Source: Setophaga petechia | Lineage: Eukaryota; Chordata; Aves; Passeriformes; Parulidae | Length of the DNA stretch: 64,000 nt | Assembly: GCA_024362935.1 (NCBI GenBank) | Contig: JANCRA010000007.1 | Coordinates: 8,000,503 to 8,064,502, forward strand | Reading direction: 5' to 3' | In this document: piece after piece, positions 13,981-26,196 of the stretch | Numbering within the stretch: position 1 is the first letter of the stretch | Layout of the letters: each line of letters starts with the position of its first letter | Translations under genes and position numbers: made by a program | The notes under the pieces: generated by a model | What the model saw: only the letters and a program-made list of their open reading frames with translations | The model's database searches: none | Told to the model about the DNA's origin: nothing

Positions 13981-14303
13981 CCATGGAATGGTTTGGTTTA
14001 ACAGGGACCTTTAAAGCCATCCAGTCCAACCCCTTGCAGTGAGCAGGGACATCTGCAACTAGACCAAGGCTGCTCGGAGCCCTGTCCCTGAATGCCTCCA
14101 GGGATGGGGCATCCCCACCTCTCTGGACAACCTGCTAGTGTTTCACCACCCCCATTGCAAAAAAATCTTCCTTATGTCTAATCTAAATCTGACTTCTTTT
14201 AGTTTGAAACCATCACCTTTTCTCCTACCACTACAGACCCTTCTAAAAAGTCTTGCTTATTAGACCTTTTTAAATGTTGTAAAGCTGCAGTGCAGTCTCT
14301 CAG
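13981..14303 (-). mobile_element. CR1 LINE fragment, 3' end, antisense
   Basis: Read on the + strand it begins with an altered form of the reverse-complemented CR1 3' tail ('ccatggaatggtttgg', 'agggacctttaaag', 'atccagtccaacccctt'). It continues through 'gatggggcatcccc', 'ctctctggacaacctg' and 'cttatgtctaatctaaatct', all in the order I know from avian CR1 3' regions. The element is 5'-truncated, as most CR1 copies are, and clearly diverged by small changes and indels. It carries no intact coding sequence. Confidence 0.9.
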
Positions 14304-15880
14304 TCGATTTTGTTTAAATCTTGAGTTGAATACAGAGATGATTCTGTGGATTAAACTTTTTTTAAATACTTACACCTCATGAACATCAGATGCCCCACTC
14401 ACTGCAGTGCTGTGGGTCTGCAGGAAGCCCCACATGCCAGTTTGCCTTTGCTGCTGCTGAGTTTGCCAGAACTTGCAGCTGGGAGCTCTCCCTTGTTGCT
14501 CTAGCTGTGGGGTGCTCTTCAGGCTGCTCAGGTACTCACTCACCTTCTCAGCAGTGTAAATTTACCTCCTGCTTCAATAGACCACATGTCCATCCTAACA
14601 GCAGGACTGCACTTGAAGGAAATGAGGCTCAGAAGTAAATAATTATAAATTTGGGGGTGTGTACCGTGCTGTCCCCACAGTGGAAGCTGTCTTGCCTCAC
14701 CCTTTACCTTGGCTATGGGACACCTGTCACCTTAGGCTTGTGCAATAATGTCAGTCACAGCCCTTGCTGACATTTGGCTGCTCCTGAGCCCCTCTGTTTT
14801 TCGTACATGATTTGTTCTCAGAAGCCAAACCTGAACCTAAACCTGGCTGTAGAAGGCTGGGAATAGTGTGTCAGTTCTCAGAGAAGGTTTTATTGGTGAG
14901 GCAAATGCCTGTATTTTGAGGGGCAATTTTGGCTTGACTCTATGTGATCTATGATGTAGCCTATGTGATCCTTTATAAATGCACTGGACTGTGCTGCTCC
15001 TGTATGAAGTCTGCATAACCAGCGTGGTTCCACTGAAAAACAAGTGGGAAGAGTTTGTAAAGAGCCTCTTTAGCCTGTTCCTCAGCCTCAGAGGGGCTGT
15101 ATCTCTGTCTGCCTGCTCTGTGACCCTGCCTGGGGCTGCTGTTCCAGATGTTCACCTGCTAGGTGTGTGAGCAGAGCTGTCCCTGCTCCTCCTTCTTTTG
15201 AGGAAGCAGCTGAAAGCCCCTGCCAAACACAGGTTTTGGGGTTCCATCACAAACCCTGGCACTGAACTGCTGGTCAGTCCATGACCTCCTCTCCTGCAGT
15301 CCCGGGCTGTGGCCACCACCCCAAACTCGTCAGTGCTTTGGTTCTCAGCTCGTTTGCAGTTCAGTCCTGCTCAAGGGCTGACTGGGAACCCCCTTGTTTG
15401 TTTTTTCCAGGCAGCGAAGTGAGAAGGGAAAGCTGCTCAGAGCTCTCTCAAACTATTATCCATGTTTACTGCCTGTTGTGATGTTCACTTTGGTTTTCAG
15501 ATCCAGGGCTGAAGCCAGGCTGCTGTTAGAACATCATGTCTCTCTGAACATAAAAAAAGAATGGAAATGGTAGAAAGTCAGTCATACAACGGCTGTAAAA
15601 ACAAGCCTGCAACAACCTAATGGTTGGGCCTGGATGACTTGGTAAATCCTGTGATGGAACTTGTACTTTTGCAAATATTTAGCTATCACTCTATACAGAG
15701 TCAAAAGTGAAACCAGCTGGAGTCTAAAGCAAGACAGTCTCCCTGGCTCTAGAGAGTGCACACTGTCTGCCAGTTTAGTTATTTGGAGAGCTTGAAGGGA
15801 AATAATCCCCCTGAATGTAAATTAAAAATGCCGTACATATGTGGCTCAACAAAATCACTGAAAGAGTTGAGTCATACAGG

Positions 15881-16010
15881 AGCGTTTTATTATTCAGAAA
15901 TGTCATCGGTAATTTCGGTTTAGGACGCAGAACAACGGCACCCTCTAGTGACAGACGGCAGCCGTGCCAGGGCATCAAAGCAGCCTTTGCACTGCGGCGT
16001 GGCGCGAGAG
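15881..16010. promoter_or_regulatory. CpG-rich patch with CTCF-like site
   Basis: About a dozen CpG dinucleotides fall between 15881 and 16006, against a strongly CpG-poor background. GCACCCTCTAGTGACA at 15938-15953 resembles the reverse-strand CTCF core (GCGCCCCCTGGTGGCCA type). No exon or repeat was recognised here. Retained CpGs suggest an unmethylated, perhaps conserved, regulatory element, which is inference. Confidence 0.45.
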
Positions 16011-16131
16011 AAATAGAGATTTCACCTTGCAGAACAGACCACCTTTGATGGAAAAAGAGCATTAGTTATTTTTTAAAGTGCGTTGATGAGCTTCTCAGAG
16101 CACTGCTTTTGCTTTTATGGACGGCTTTGCT

Positions 16132-16318
16132 TGTCACTGTGTGTCAGACCATGAATTGCTATTTACGTTGAGTACATTTGATTAGAAAGGAGCTGTCACA
16201 TTACTTGTCAATGTGTCATGTCATGCTTTTGGTTACTGCTTAAAAGAGCTTACCTCTTGTTAGGAATATCATTAATAACCCCCTGTTTGTTTGAGTGGTG
16301 TAATGTGACAGTGTGTCA
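16132..16318. promoter_or_regulatory. cluster of eight TGTCA/TGACA motifs
   Basis: TGTCA occurs at 16132, 16142, 16194, 16206, 16214, 16219 and 16314, and TGACA at 16306. By chance fewer than one would be expected in 187 bp on the two strands. TGTCA/TGACA is the core recognised by MEIS, TGIF and PKNOX-type TALE homeodomain factors. The cluster follows the CpG-rich patch at 15.9 kb. Confidence 0.45.
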
Positions 16319-17796
16319 AGTGTGCTGTAAGCAACAGCGATTTCTCCTGTGGAGAAACAAGCCATGTTTGGGTTATTTGCATGCATTAGAAATGCACTTT
16401 CCTCTCTGAACCTGCGCTCTCTGGGAGCCTGCTGCTGTAATGCTGCCACAGTGAAGGTTTCCCTGGAATGCTCCCAGGAAGTCAGCAATTAGTTAAATGC
16501 AGTTGCTGGTAAGGGCTTACAGGGCAAAAGTTGAAATTCATGTGTTGATACACAAGAATATTTTTAAAATATGTAGCTAAACCCAAAGCAGAGTAATACA
16601 CTGCAGGTAACTGCGTTCAAAGCAGCTTTGAATCAGCCAATATTTTGGCTTTAGGTGTTTAGGTAGAATGTAGGTTTTAATGAACTCGTCTCTCTTGTAA
16701 CTCCCCAAGTGAGTTTGATTTTTCTTGGAAGCGCTGCTGATGGTGCATTGATGTTGCTTTGCTTGTCACCTACTGATTCAGTGGTGTCACCTCCTGCCAT
16801 CCCTGCTCGTGGCCACTGCTTTCCCTCTGGAAACCACCCTGAGAGCTGATTTTCCTGGGAAATGAGAGCTGTGTGTTCATCAGGGAGCGAGGGTTTGTGT
16901 TCTGCTGGCTCGAGGGACTCTCAGATGTCAGGATGTGTTTGCCATGGGCACTTCCTGGGATCTTCCTGCTTGTTGTTGGACTGGGTTTGGAAGTAGCCCC
17001 ATAATTGGCAATGGGACATTTTGTGGTTTTCAACAGAGAGATAATATCACGATAAAAATTATTTTCACTTGAAAGTTATTTCCTTTTTTTGTTGTTGTTG
17101 TCTACTAACAAGCCCATATCTTTTGGGCTTTTCACCTGACTGTTGCTTGCACTAGTCAAGTGCAAGGAGTTATTTTTTCCTTTCTAAAGGTAGATATTAC
17201 GTAAAAATTATGGAAATATATTATTGGATGTCTTAACTAAATATTGATATTGTGATATATTTATGACTAAACCCCTTAAAAGTCCAAGTATTTAAACTCT
17301 CAAAGGTATGTTTTAAAAATATCTTTAAAAGGAAACCATTACAAATATGCGTCAACTCTAAATATAAACTTCACCCATTTTGTTTGGATGTCAGAACACC
17401 AAAGGAGCTGAGCTCTTTGAAAACTGTTAAATGTCTTCACATCTATATTTGCCTCCAGTTAATGGTGACAAATGTCTGTGCTCTGAAGCTCATAGTACTG
17501 ATACCCTCTATTAAGTATGGATGTACAAGGGGTACAGGTGTGAATTTTTATACTTAAAAATTTTCTTTGCTGTAAATATCATTAGGTAATACTTACTGTA
17601 AACTCTGGGGTGGAAGATCACACTGCCAGTTGAATTTCTATTTATTTAAAATAGAGTATTTTAAAATTTTAAAAAATCTTAAAAAAATATTTAAGAGAAC
17701 ATATTTAATTTATCAATTATGTTTTGCAAAAAGCAGGATATTGCAAATGGCAAATTTCAGCAGCGCTTAAAAAATAATCCGTAAACAAGAAAAAGA

Positions 17797-17836
17797 TTGG
17801 GGTTTTTGGGTTTGTTTTTTTTTTTTTTGGTTTTTT
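17797..17836. repeat. G/T-only tract abutting a CR1 3' end
   Basis: Forty bases containing only G and T ('ttggggtttttgggtttg' followed by a T run and 'ggtttttt') end 6 bases before the CR1 copy at 17842. Similar tracts recur across the window. Confidence 0.85.
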
Positions 17837-17841
17837 AACAG

Positions 17842-18066
17842 AGTCACCGAATAGTTAGGGTTGGAAGGGACCTCTGGAGATAATCCAGTCCAACCTGACT
17901 GCCAAGGTAGGCTCACCTGAGCAGGTGACACAGGAGTGTAGCTGGGTTTGGAATGTCCCCAGAGAGGGAGACTCCACAACCCTCCTGTGCTCTGCCATCC
18001 TCAGTGGAGAGAAGTTCTTCCTCGTGTTGAGGTGGAACTTCTTGTGGCTTAGTTTATGGACATTCC
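17842..18066 (-). mobile_element. CR1 LINE fragment, 3' end, antisense
   Basis: The + strand shows 'gggttggaagggacctctgg', 'aatccagtccaacc', 'gagggagactccacaaccc' and 'gaagttcttcctcgtgtt', the reverse complement of a CR1 3' region of a different subfamily from the copy at 13.98 kb. It ends around 'cttgtggcttagtttatgg', where similarity stops. A G/T-only tract (17797-17836) abuts its 3' end. It is 5'-truncated and non-coding. Confidence 0.9.
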
Positions 18067-20823
18067 TACATACAGTATTTTCATGGAAGGAATATTTATT
18101 CTTAACAAAAAAATCTTATTGTCAGGAAAATTCCAAGGCTCCCCACTTTATGGGACATGTTGGAATTGCTCTGTCAGTATACTTGGGATTACATTAACTA
18201 CTGAGATGAATGTATTCTACTTCAGTTACTTGTTTCTGTTGTTCAAGGGCGTTTCTATTAACAGAGCTCAGTGGAACAGCATCAAAATCTGAAATCAGAT
18301 CAAGACACTGGTTCAAATCCCAAACTAAAATTTGCATGTAATTTTCTCATTAGGTACAAATATAAATTCTGATGGCATTTCCCACCATCTCTGCAGCTAA
18401 ATCACATTTAGTGACTCCAGGCATCTGAAATTAGAAGGAGCCTCTCTTGGGCACTCTCACATTGGTCACTGGCTGTAACACAGTTTGCTAAAGGGCAGGC
18501 CATCACTTCCACTGCAGTAACTCGTGTCATGGATAGTTCAGGGTGCCCTTAAGCAACCCTCATTTTTATAAATTCAGAAACCATTTCATAGAGCAGGCGT
18601 GTTGTTAACTCTGCATTAATGACTGAGCTGTGAAAGCTGCTTTCAAAGAGGGTATTTTTTAACCACCCACATCCGTGATAGAAGCCCCCATAAGGGTGTG
18701 GGTTTATGAAATGCCATGAAATGTTCTCAGTCAGTGGTGCTGTAAATATGGGCAAGAGCAAACCAGGCTTTGGGATTGGCTTGTCCTGCTGTGCTGATTC
18801 ATGGAACTGAGCCAGGACATCCAGCAGCACTGAAGGCTCCCATGGGCTGCCCAGCATTTCCCATTCCCTGCTAACACATAGGCCCAAATCCCTCTTTGGA
18901 TCAGGTATTAAACTGCCAACAAGAGCTGTGATTTCATTTCAGTTTGGGTGAAAACCAGACTGACCAGATTAGTCAGGCTCTTTCTGTTGTCTTCATGTCT
19001 GTGATTTTCAATCTGGACAGCAGTTTATCTTTTCTGGTCTTAGTCTAAGTGCTGTTGGCACTCCTTCATTAAGAGGTGGATTTGAGCTCCTCCCAACCCC
19101 CCTCCTTTAATGTCTTTAGTCAAGTGTTAGTGTATGTTGGTTACCATTGTTTTCTCTGGCTTGGGTAAATTTTCAGAGTGAAGCTGTATTTTTCCCCTTA
19201 ACAATATTGATATCTCAAGTATTTTTAAAGAAAAAATTTAAGCAATTGAAGCATCTTCTAACTTGCAGCAGAATTGATTCTTCTGGTGGTGGTTATATTT
19301 TGAATTTTTACTATATTTCCCTGCAAATAAAGTGAAAAACCAACAGGGTAGTTTAAAGTTTTGATCTGTGATTTCACCCTGGTCTTTAGCACTGATTGGT
19401 GCCCAGCACATTACTAAAAGCAGAAAGCCACATTTGTGTGTTAATCTTTGTAGCAGTACCTTAATCAGAAGTGGTGACTCCCATAAATATCATCTACAGC
19501 AGTATCTTAGTGGCAGCTGGTGACCTCTGTAACCATTTGATCAGTGGTTGGACTTGTCAGATGGCTCATTACCCATGCTAATCCTGCAAGAATTTTTGCT
19601 TGCTGTGGAAGAGCTGCCAGGTATGGTTTTAATTCCTGGCCTTGAGAAACATTTCTGCAATGTGATTTAAATATAATTTTGGGAGAAACTGCATTTGCTC
19701 TGAAATAATGTTTTTCTGTATTTTTGGTGGACACATTATGTTGATGCAGTATCATGTTTCTTTATAAGTGTTTTCACTTTTTTTTTCCTGACGACTTCAA
19801 CTCTGCTTAATGTTCATTTCTTTCTTACTAAACTATGCTATTAATGATTTTCTTTTTAGATAATCTGAAAGGGTGCAAGTCTAGGAAAGCTCTTCTCACA
19901 AAGAGAGGTGGTGCTACACCTTCCCCTCACACCTTTCTGTTCAGGGACTCCTAATCAGACTTTGTTCTCTTTGAAGTGATTTGTTGAGACTTAAGGGGGT
20001 CTGTCTGAAAGCTACAGGAAACTGGTGCTACTGCAAGAGGTGATGGATTTTTGAAGGAGAACATTTTGGGTTGGGTTTGGTTTTGTTTTTAGTGTATGCA
20101 CCAATTCTGGGTGTTCCTGGAGCTATAGGTTAAGGTCTCGTCATCAGCTTTATAAAACTTGCAATGAAAGATCTGCTGTACTTTATCGATTAATGTAAAC
20201 TTAGTAGGTCAACAGTTTGAAGGTTTTGCTTGTTTTCAAGGCCAGTGTGTCCTCTTGCCCTGCTTGGCAGAAAGGGAGGGCTGGTTGTGGTTGTGGGTTC
20301 CAGGGAGCAATGTGATCATGGCAAGTTGGCTGAGGGAGCACTGGCAATGGACTTTGTAGAAAAAAAGTAAGAGGGAAGCCAGAGTATTGCTTAAAAATTG
20401 ACAACACTCTCAACAGAGATACTTGGAATGGTGAGAGAGTTTTGGATTAGGGAATTATCATGAAGGGATAAAGGATTAGGGTATCACCTTTATGCTGGGG
20501 AAAGAAGTGGTACTGTCTCTGTTATATCCCTGCATGTGATACTGGCTGTTAAGGCTGCTGGTAGTGAATATAACCAGGCAATGAACCAAAAGGCTGATGT
20601 GGGTTTTTGTTCTTTATATACTTATTTCCTTACACTGAGTAAGTTCTTAGATCATGTCATTCTTCACAGTTTAAAATTTGTTAGAATATTTCTGGATGCT
20701 CAGAAGAAATATCTTATGTGAGAGAGAGATGCAGAAGAATGAATCATCATGGAGGCTTGACTGTATTGCAGAGAAGTAACACCCACAATAATGAGTTCCA
20801 GAAGGCAACTTACCATATTTTAA

Positions 20824-20900
20824 GTGTTTACAATATGTTACAATATGTGTGTAAACACACACACACAACATTTGTCTATATACACACGTGTAAATAATGT
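20824..20900. repeat. CA-rich microsatellite with short inverted and direct repeats
   Basis: 'gtgtttaca' (20824-20832) and 'tgtaaacac' (20850-20858) are inverted copies flanking two direct 'acaatatgt' copies. An (AC)6 run follows at 20855-20867, then 'tatatacacacgtgtaaat'. The alternating purine-pyrimidine character is plain. Confidence 0.85.
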
Positions 20901-21373
20901 CTTAAAATGCATTTTCACAAATATAACATGTATACATTCACATGTTTATACACAAGAATGTGTGGTAAAACATTGCTAACTTAACCAGCCTAAGCAAACT
21001 CCCAACACTGGCATTGAGTACCAGGCTGTGGTTTTATTCTTCAGGCCACAAAGTGCAGCTGCATCTGCAGGGGCAACTCCCTCACCTGTGCAGGTGAGAG
21101 CCTGAAATTGTGCAGCAGAGGATTGGGGCCAGCACATTATTGAACTTTATTTTCTGCTTGCAGTTGTGGTGAGAGCCTTCTCCCAGGAAAGGCTTGGTGC
21201 TAAGCTGTCAAAAAGAAGTTTGATGCAATCTGCCAAGCCCTAAGAAATAAAAGAACCATTCCTTATTCTATGTAATATTTACCCCATGCAGTTTTGGGGC
21301 TCTTTTCACAAATTAGTGTATAGACTCTAGTTGTATATATATAAAACTCCACTTACTGTTTTTCCTAGATAGT

Positions 21374-21388
21374 CCACAAGATGGTAGT
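21374..21388 (+). promoter_or_regulatory. CTCF-like motif
   Basis: CCACAAGATGGTAGT fits CCASYAGRKGGCRSY except at two positions. Single motif hits of this quality arise by chance in tens of kilobases, so occupancy is uncertain. Confidence 0.25.
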
Positions 21389-24300
21389 GCACCAAAGTCA
21401 TGCCTCTGTATATCATGCTGCATAAAAATTTTATCTAAAACTAATATCAGTTCACTTTCAATTCAGCACACAAAAAAAATAGATTGTGGGTTCAGCTAGG
21501 TTAAGTAATATATTTTGAAAGTAGATATACTGTAATTTATCTGGGTAACTCCTATTAATGCTTGTCATGCAGTTAAATACATCAACTCAAAAGGCTCTGT
21601 GATCTCTGGGATGGATTTCTATTCTATGCCTTTGGGAGAAAAGCTTAGAGTTATAAATTAAGCTTCAGGCACCTGATGGGACTTTGAGTATTTACTGCCT
21701 AATTTCACTTTTCTCGCTCTTGCACGCTCTGTGTGTCAGAACTTTAATCAGTAAATATTTGTGTTGATAATATTTTTATTGATTTCTTTTAATGTTCATC
21801 AAAAGTATTAATTTTCAAAATATTGAAAATTCCCTGATACCAGTGATGGATATGAAAAATTTCATAGGGATTAACTTTGTTAATTTCTGTTGGCTGCAAC
21901 TTCCACTTGTTGGGGTAAAACTATTGATCACTCCATGTGCTTACAACTTAGTCTGTAAGCATTGTTGTTCTGGGATGGAAGGACTGGATAGATGTAAACC
22001 TCTCTGCTTTCTCTTGTTCTTCTACACACAGAGATGGTCCTGTGGCTGCTTCAGCTGATTCTGGCTTTCTCATGTGATTCCAGTGAAGTCAGCCAAGATT
22101 TTTCATTGGTGCTCTGGTCCCATGCTCAGTTCTGGCTGCTGTGATTGTGCTGCCCTGGTTTACTGATCTTAGTGCAGCTCTCCTGACAGATCCATGCATG
22201 TGTCACTGGCTGGTGATTATGCTTTAGGCTGTCACTAGAAGAAAGGAGCCAAATTCTTTTTTTCACAGTCTGTACCTCTTTGATCTTCAGGAAAACAAGG
22301 TTTGATCCTTGAGACTGTTTACAGTTGGAGGAGGAGTCCTGTGGTACCAGGAATATAAGGAGAATAATTCCTGAATAATTAGAAATCCAGGTTACAGGTG
22401 CTCTCAGACTTGCAGCACCTCTGTCCCTTTTTGGGCTTCCAGTGGGTCTAAGGAGAAAAGAAATCCCATCTTAGAGACTGGAGTTGCTTTCTCCAGCAGC
22501 TTTGATTCAGGGAGCAGCATGGCCTTGGGTGATGCTGGTGTGAATGGTCCCTGCTCTCAGCTTCCAGGCTGCTGCCTCCCTTGCTGAGCTGTCAAATCCA
22601 GCAGGTCCTACTGAGCCTTGCAAGAGCTCCCCTCTGGGCTGCTCACAGGCACTGCCTCCCTCTCAGCAACTTGCATTTATCTCAATTCCTCCAAGCAGCT
22701 GAGCTTGCAGCTGTCCCCTGCAACAAGAAGAGGATTTGTACGGGTTGGACAGGGATATCTGTGCTCTAGGGAAGCTCTCCCACACCCTTTCTTGGAGCAG
22801 CAGGAGGGTGGTGTGCTCACAGGCACACCAATGGCAGCAAGGCTTTAAGTCTTTGAAGGGCTGGAGTTGCAGGTTTGTGGAGATGAATCTTAGTGATCTC
22901 AAAGCCTGTGGACATGCTGTTGGAAGGATGCAATGAGTGCACATACTACTACATGAGGAATGCTGATTTCTAAACCTGCCAGAATGTTGATAATTCTAAG
23001 GAAAAATCAGGAGATGACTGATGGATAACGTAGCTGGTTAATAAATATGAGTTTTTGTCTCTCTAAATAGGTGATGGGTGGATTAAATGTCAACTTTTTG
23101 GATCAGGTTAGTGTCAGGTGTGAAGATACTGTGTAAACTTCCTTAAGTTTCTTTTTTGTTTGTTAGATGTTTTTTACTTTGACAAATCTATTAAACCATG
23201 TTTGGCTACAGCATTTGCCTGCCAAGTTTAGTTTTAGAGTAAAATAATTTTTTCCAGCAATTGAAGCATAAAATAGTCTTTAATGAAAATAGCAACAGAC
23301 ACTTAACTCTAGCCCTTCCAGCCAGATGTCACAATAATGTGAACCATCAAAGTGAAAAGTCATTTTTCACAGGTATCTTAAAATCAGTATTGACAGGAGG
23401 TAGTTGGTATGATGTGCAACTTCACCATATTCTTTGTACCTCTTTTTGAAGACTGTGGTAAAACCAGCTTGGTTTTGTTGGGGTTTTTCTAATGAGCTTT
23501 GCTCCTAAACTGGGTGGCATTCCTTGCTTTTGGTTAATTTACAGTGCCAACTATATAAGTATTTTGTTCATGTTGTTGTTCAGAGAGTCTGCCCCTGAGG
23601 TGCATTTTGACATGCTTGACTCCCTTTGCTGCCTCTCCTTGCCTGGCCCTGACTGTTTGCCTATGGCTTCATCTGTGCCAGGTATGACACAACCCTTTGC
23701 AGCTCCCAGTGTGAGCAGCATGTCCTAAAAGCAGCAGGATCCAAAAGGGGAGCAAATGTTCTGCTTGGGGCCAGGTTTTGAGTGGCTTTGTTGAAATCCA
23801 GTCTCTGCTCTCACAATGGTTTTGCAGAAGCATTCAGTATATTCTTGACGGAAGACTTATTTTTAAAAATTATTTTTGGAGACCTTTGCCTCACTTTTAT
23901 TCATTTATTTATTTCAAGGGGCCCAGTGCTTGCCTTCTGATGCTAGAAGCTGTGTTATCATTTGCATGGTGAACAGGTGACCTGAAAATTCAAATACTCC
24001 ACAGGACTGGGTGAAGTCAGCCTTTCCCATTATCATATGCATAAAACACAGTGGTGGTCACTGGGCTGCCTGCAGTTATTGATGTGTCTTCTGCATGGAT
24101 TTGTGCTTGTGCTGTAACTTTATCCCCTGCCAAAAAGAGGATGATAAATGATGCTTTGGGTTATTCACAACTTCCTTGAGAAAGATTTAAAATATGAGTA
24201 AAACATTAAAAGCTGTTGCTCATACAAGTTGGGTGAGTTTGTTTTAATAATAACCAACCAAATATATTGCACTGAAATTTGAGCTGGACAGAACTGGATT

Positions 24301-26182
24301 TATTCACTTATGCTACAGTGCTCTTTTATGAAAAGAGTTTGAAATCCCACTGATGAAAAGAACTTTATTTCTTGCTTTGATGAAGCAAATAAATCCTGAG
24401 TTGGATTTATTAATTCCAAATACAGAGCTGAAGTTTTCTGTGTCTTGTGATCCACAATGGCTGGAGTTAGGCTTGTGGGAAGGACTCATACTGGAGCAGG
24501 CTGAAGTGAAGCACAGGGGTTTAAACAGATTGGAGTGGAATTGCAAGATTCTCTATTGCACCTGAGGGAAGACCTAAGGTGTGATCTTAGCAGTAATCTA
24601 CTAAGTTATGCTGTTCTATGATTTTCTAATAATTAGTCTCAGCCCAGTTCTGTTTTCACACTTGTTTTTTGTTGATTTGGGTTTTTTATTTGGTGTCGGT
24701 GTCAGGTAGCTCTTGCAATTATGAAAAGACAAGTCTCAAACTTGAAGAGAATGGCTGGTCATTATAAAAAAGCTACAGCACCTTACCATAAGTCTCTGGA
24801 AACAGCTCAGAATGATTTTATGCTCAATCATCCAGAAATCAGATCATTGTGAAGCGAGGAGATTGTTTGTGGAATGGGGGCCAAAATGTATCACTTTGCC
24901 TTTGGAAATGCTTAAATTCCCTTTCTTTTAGACATGTTGTATCCTGCTGCTGCTTTGAGCAGATAATTGGGAAAGGCTTCTAAACTTTAGGTGACTTTCC
25001 ATCTGGGTTGTATTTAACTGATGGTTTTAACAATACAGGCAAGTTTCAGCCCCATACTGGGATGCTGCCAGACCCCTGGATGAGGGAATATCTTGTTGCT
25101 CTTGCCTCTGCCAAGCTGTTACTAGCTCCTGTTACGTCATTTCCAGAAACTCTAACTCAGTTTTGTCCTGAAATAAATGAGCATTCATTTGTCTGTTGCT
25201 CACCCTTTCTTCTGTAATGCCATTAGCAAATGGCTTTCTTGTCTTGGTGGCATTTTGGGGAACATGCTTTTAGGCTTTCTCTGCCTTATTTGTATCAGTT
25301 ACTCAGCTATTGCTTCATTTGCCTCTGTAGAATGACTCCTGATTTGTGCCCCATGAAGTAAGATCAGAATTGTGTCTTTTGTCCACAAAAGCATTTAAGG
25401 ATTTCCAGAGATTTCAAATCCTTTGTGAAGTTTGACTGCTACTGAGAAATATATTGTACTCTTGCAAAAAGGTGAAAATCAGTCAGTTAAATCAGAATTG
25501 GATAAAGCAGATGAAGTGTAAACATGTATAACTCTTCTTTCCTGAAAGGCAAACTGGGAGAGATTAACACCTGTCTTCCATCATCTGGTGCATTTCAGTA
25601 TTTGAACAGAACCTTGGTGTTCTGGATTTCTTTGCTTCTTTGTTTAGTAACAGCAGTTTGGAACATGTAGGTAGTTCCTTTATGTGTTTGCTCACAGCCC
25701 AGTACTGTGATCAGAAAGGTGGGTGAATAACACTGGGAATCATTTGGAAGAAGACAAAACAAAGTTATATTCCTTTGTTGACTCTTGAATTGAGAAGAGC
25801 TTCTGATTCTCCACTACCCCATGTCCGACTTATTAAAAGAATGTAAAATAAGAACGGGTCTAAAGAGTAGCAGAAGAATCACTTCTTGTGTGAGGGGAGA
25901 TAAATAGAGTAGATCTGTACAGCTGGAAGACAAATGAATAAATGGGAGTAGATAAAGGTGAATAAAATTGTGCCTGACGTGGGAAAAATGAGCAGGAATG
26001 AATCACTGGTGGTTTTATACAGCTTAAAGGAAACAGCATTTCCATGTGCAAGGTATGGTTAGGTTGTGGAGTTTCTGCTGTATGGGTGTGAGTGCAGGAA
26101 GTGTCTGTGCTTCCAGCAGCAGCTCCTGCTCCCAGCCTTATCACCTGCTTATCTCTGTGTAGTCACATCTGTCACTTTGGAG

Positions 26183-26196
26183 CCACCAGGTGTCAG
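26183..26196 (+). promoter_or_regulatory. CTCF-like motif
   Basis: CCACCAGGTGTCAG departs from CCASYAGRKGGCRS at one position only. No flanking feature supports it. Confidence 0.25.

Larger units (their letters stand above)
14304..17796. other. non-coding between two CR1 copies, with a regulatory candidate
   Basis: Apart from the CpG patch and TGTCA cluster at 15.88-16.32 kb, nothing is recognised. The last kilobase (about 17.04-17.76 kb) is very A/T-rich. Confidence 0.6.

Noticed and set aside
18290..18335. tRNA-like 'ggttcaaatccc' T-loop sequence
   Set aside because: The flanking bases do not form a T-stem or acceptor stem, and no D or anticodon arm could be placed upstream.
24590..24640. 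'ttctatgattttct' resembling a sense-oriented CR1 3' terminus
   Set aside because: The sequence just upstream lacks the expected CR1 3' text, so a few matching bases are not enough.
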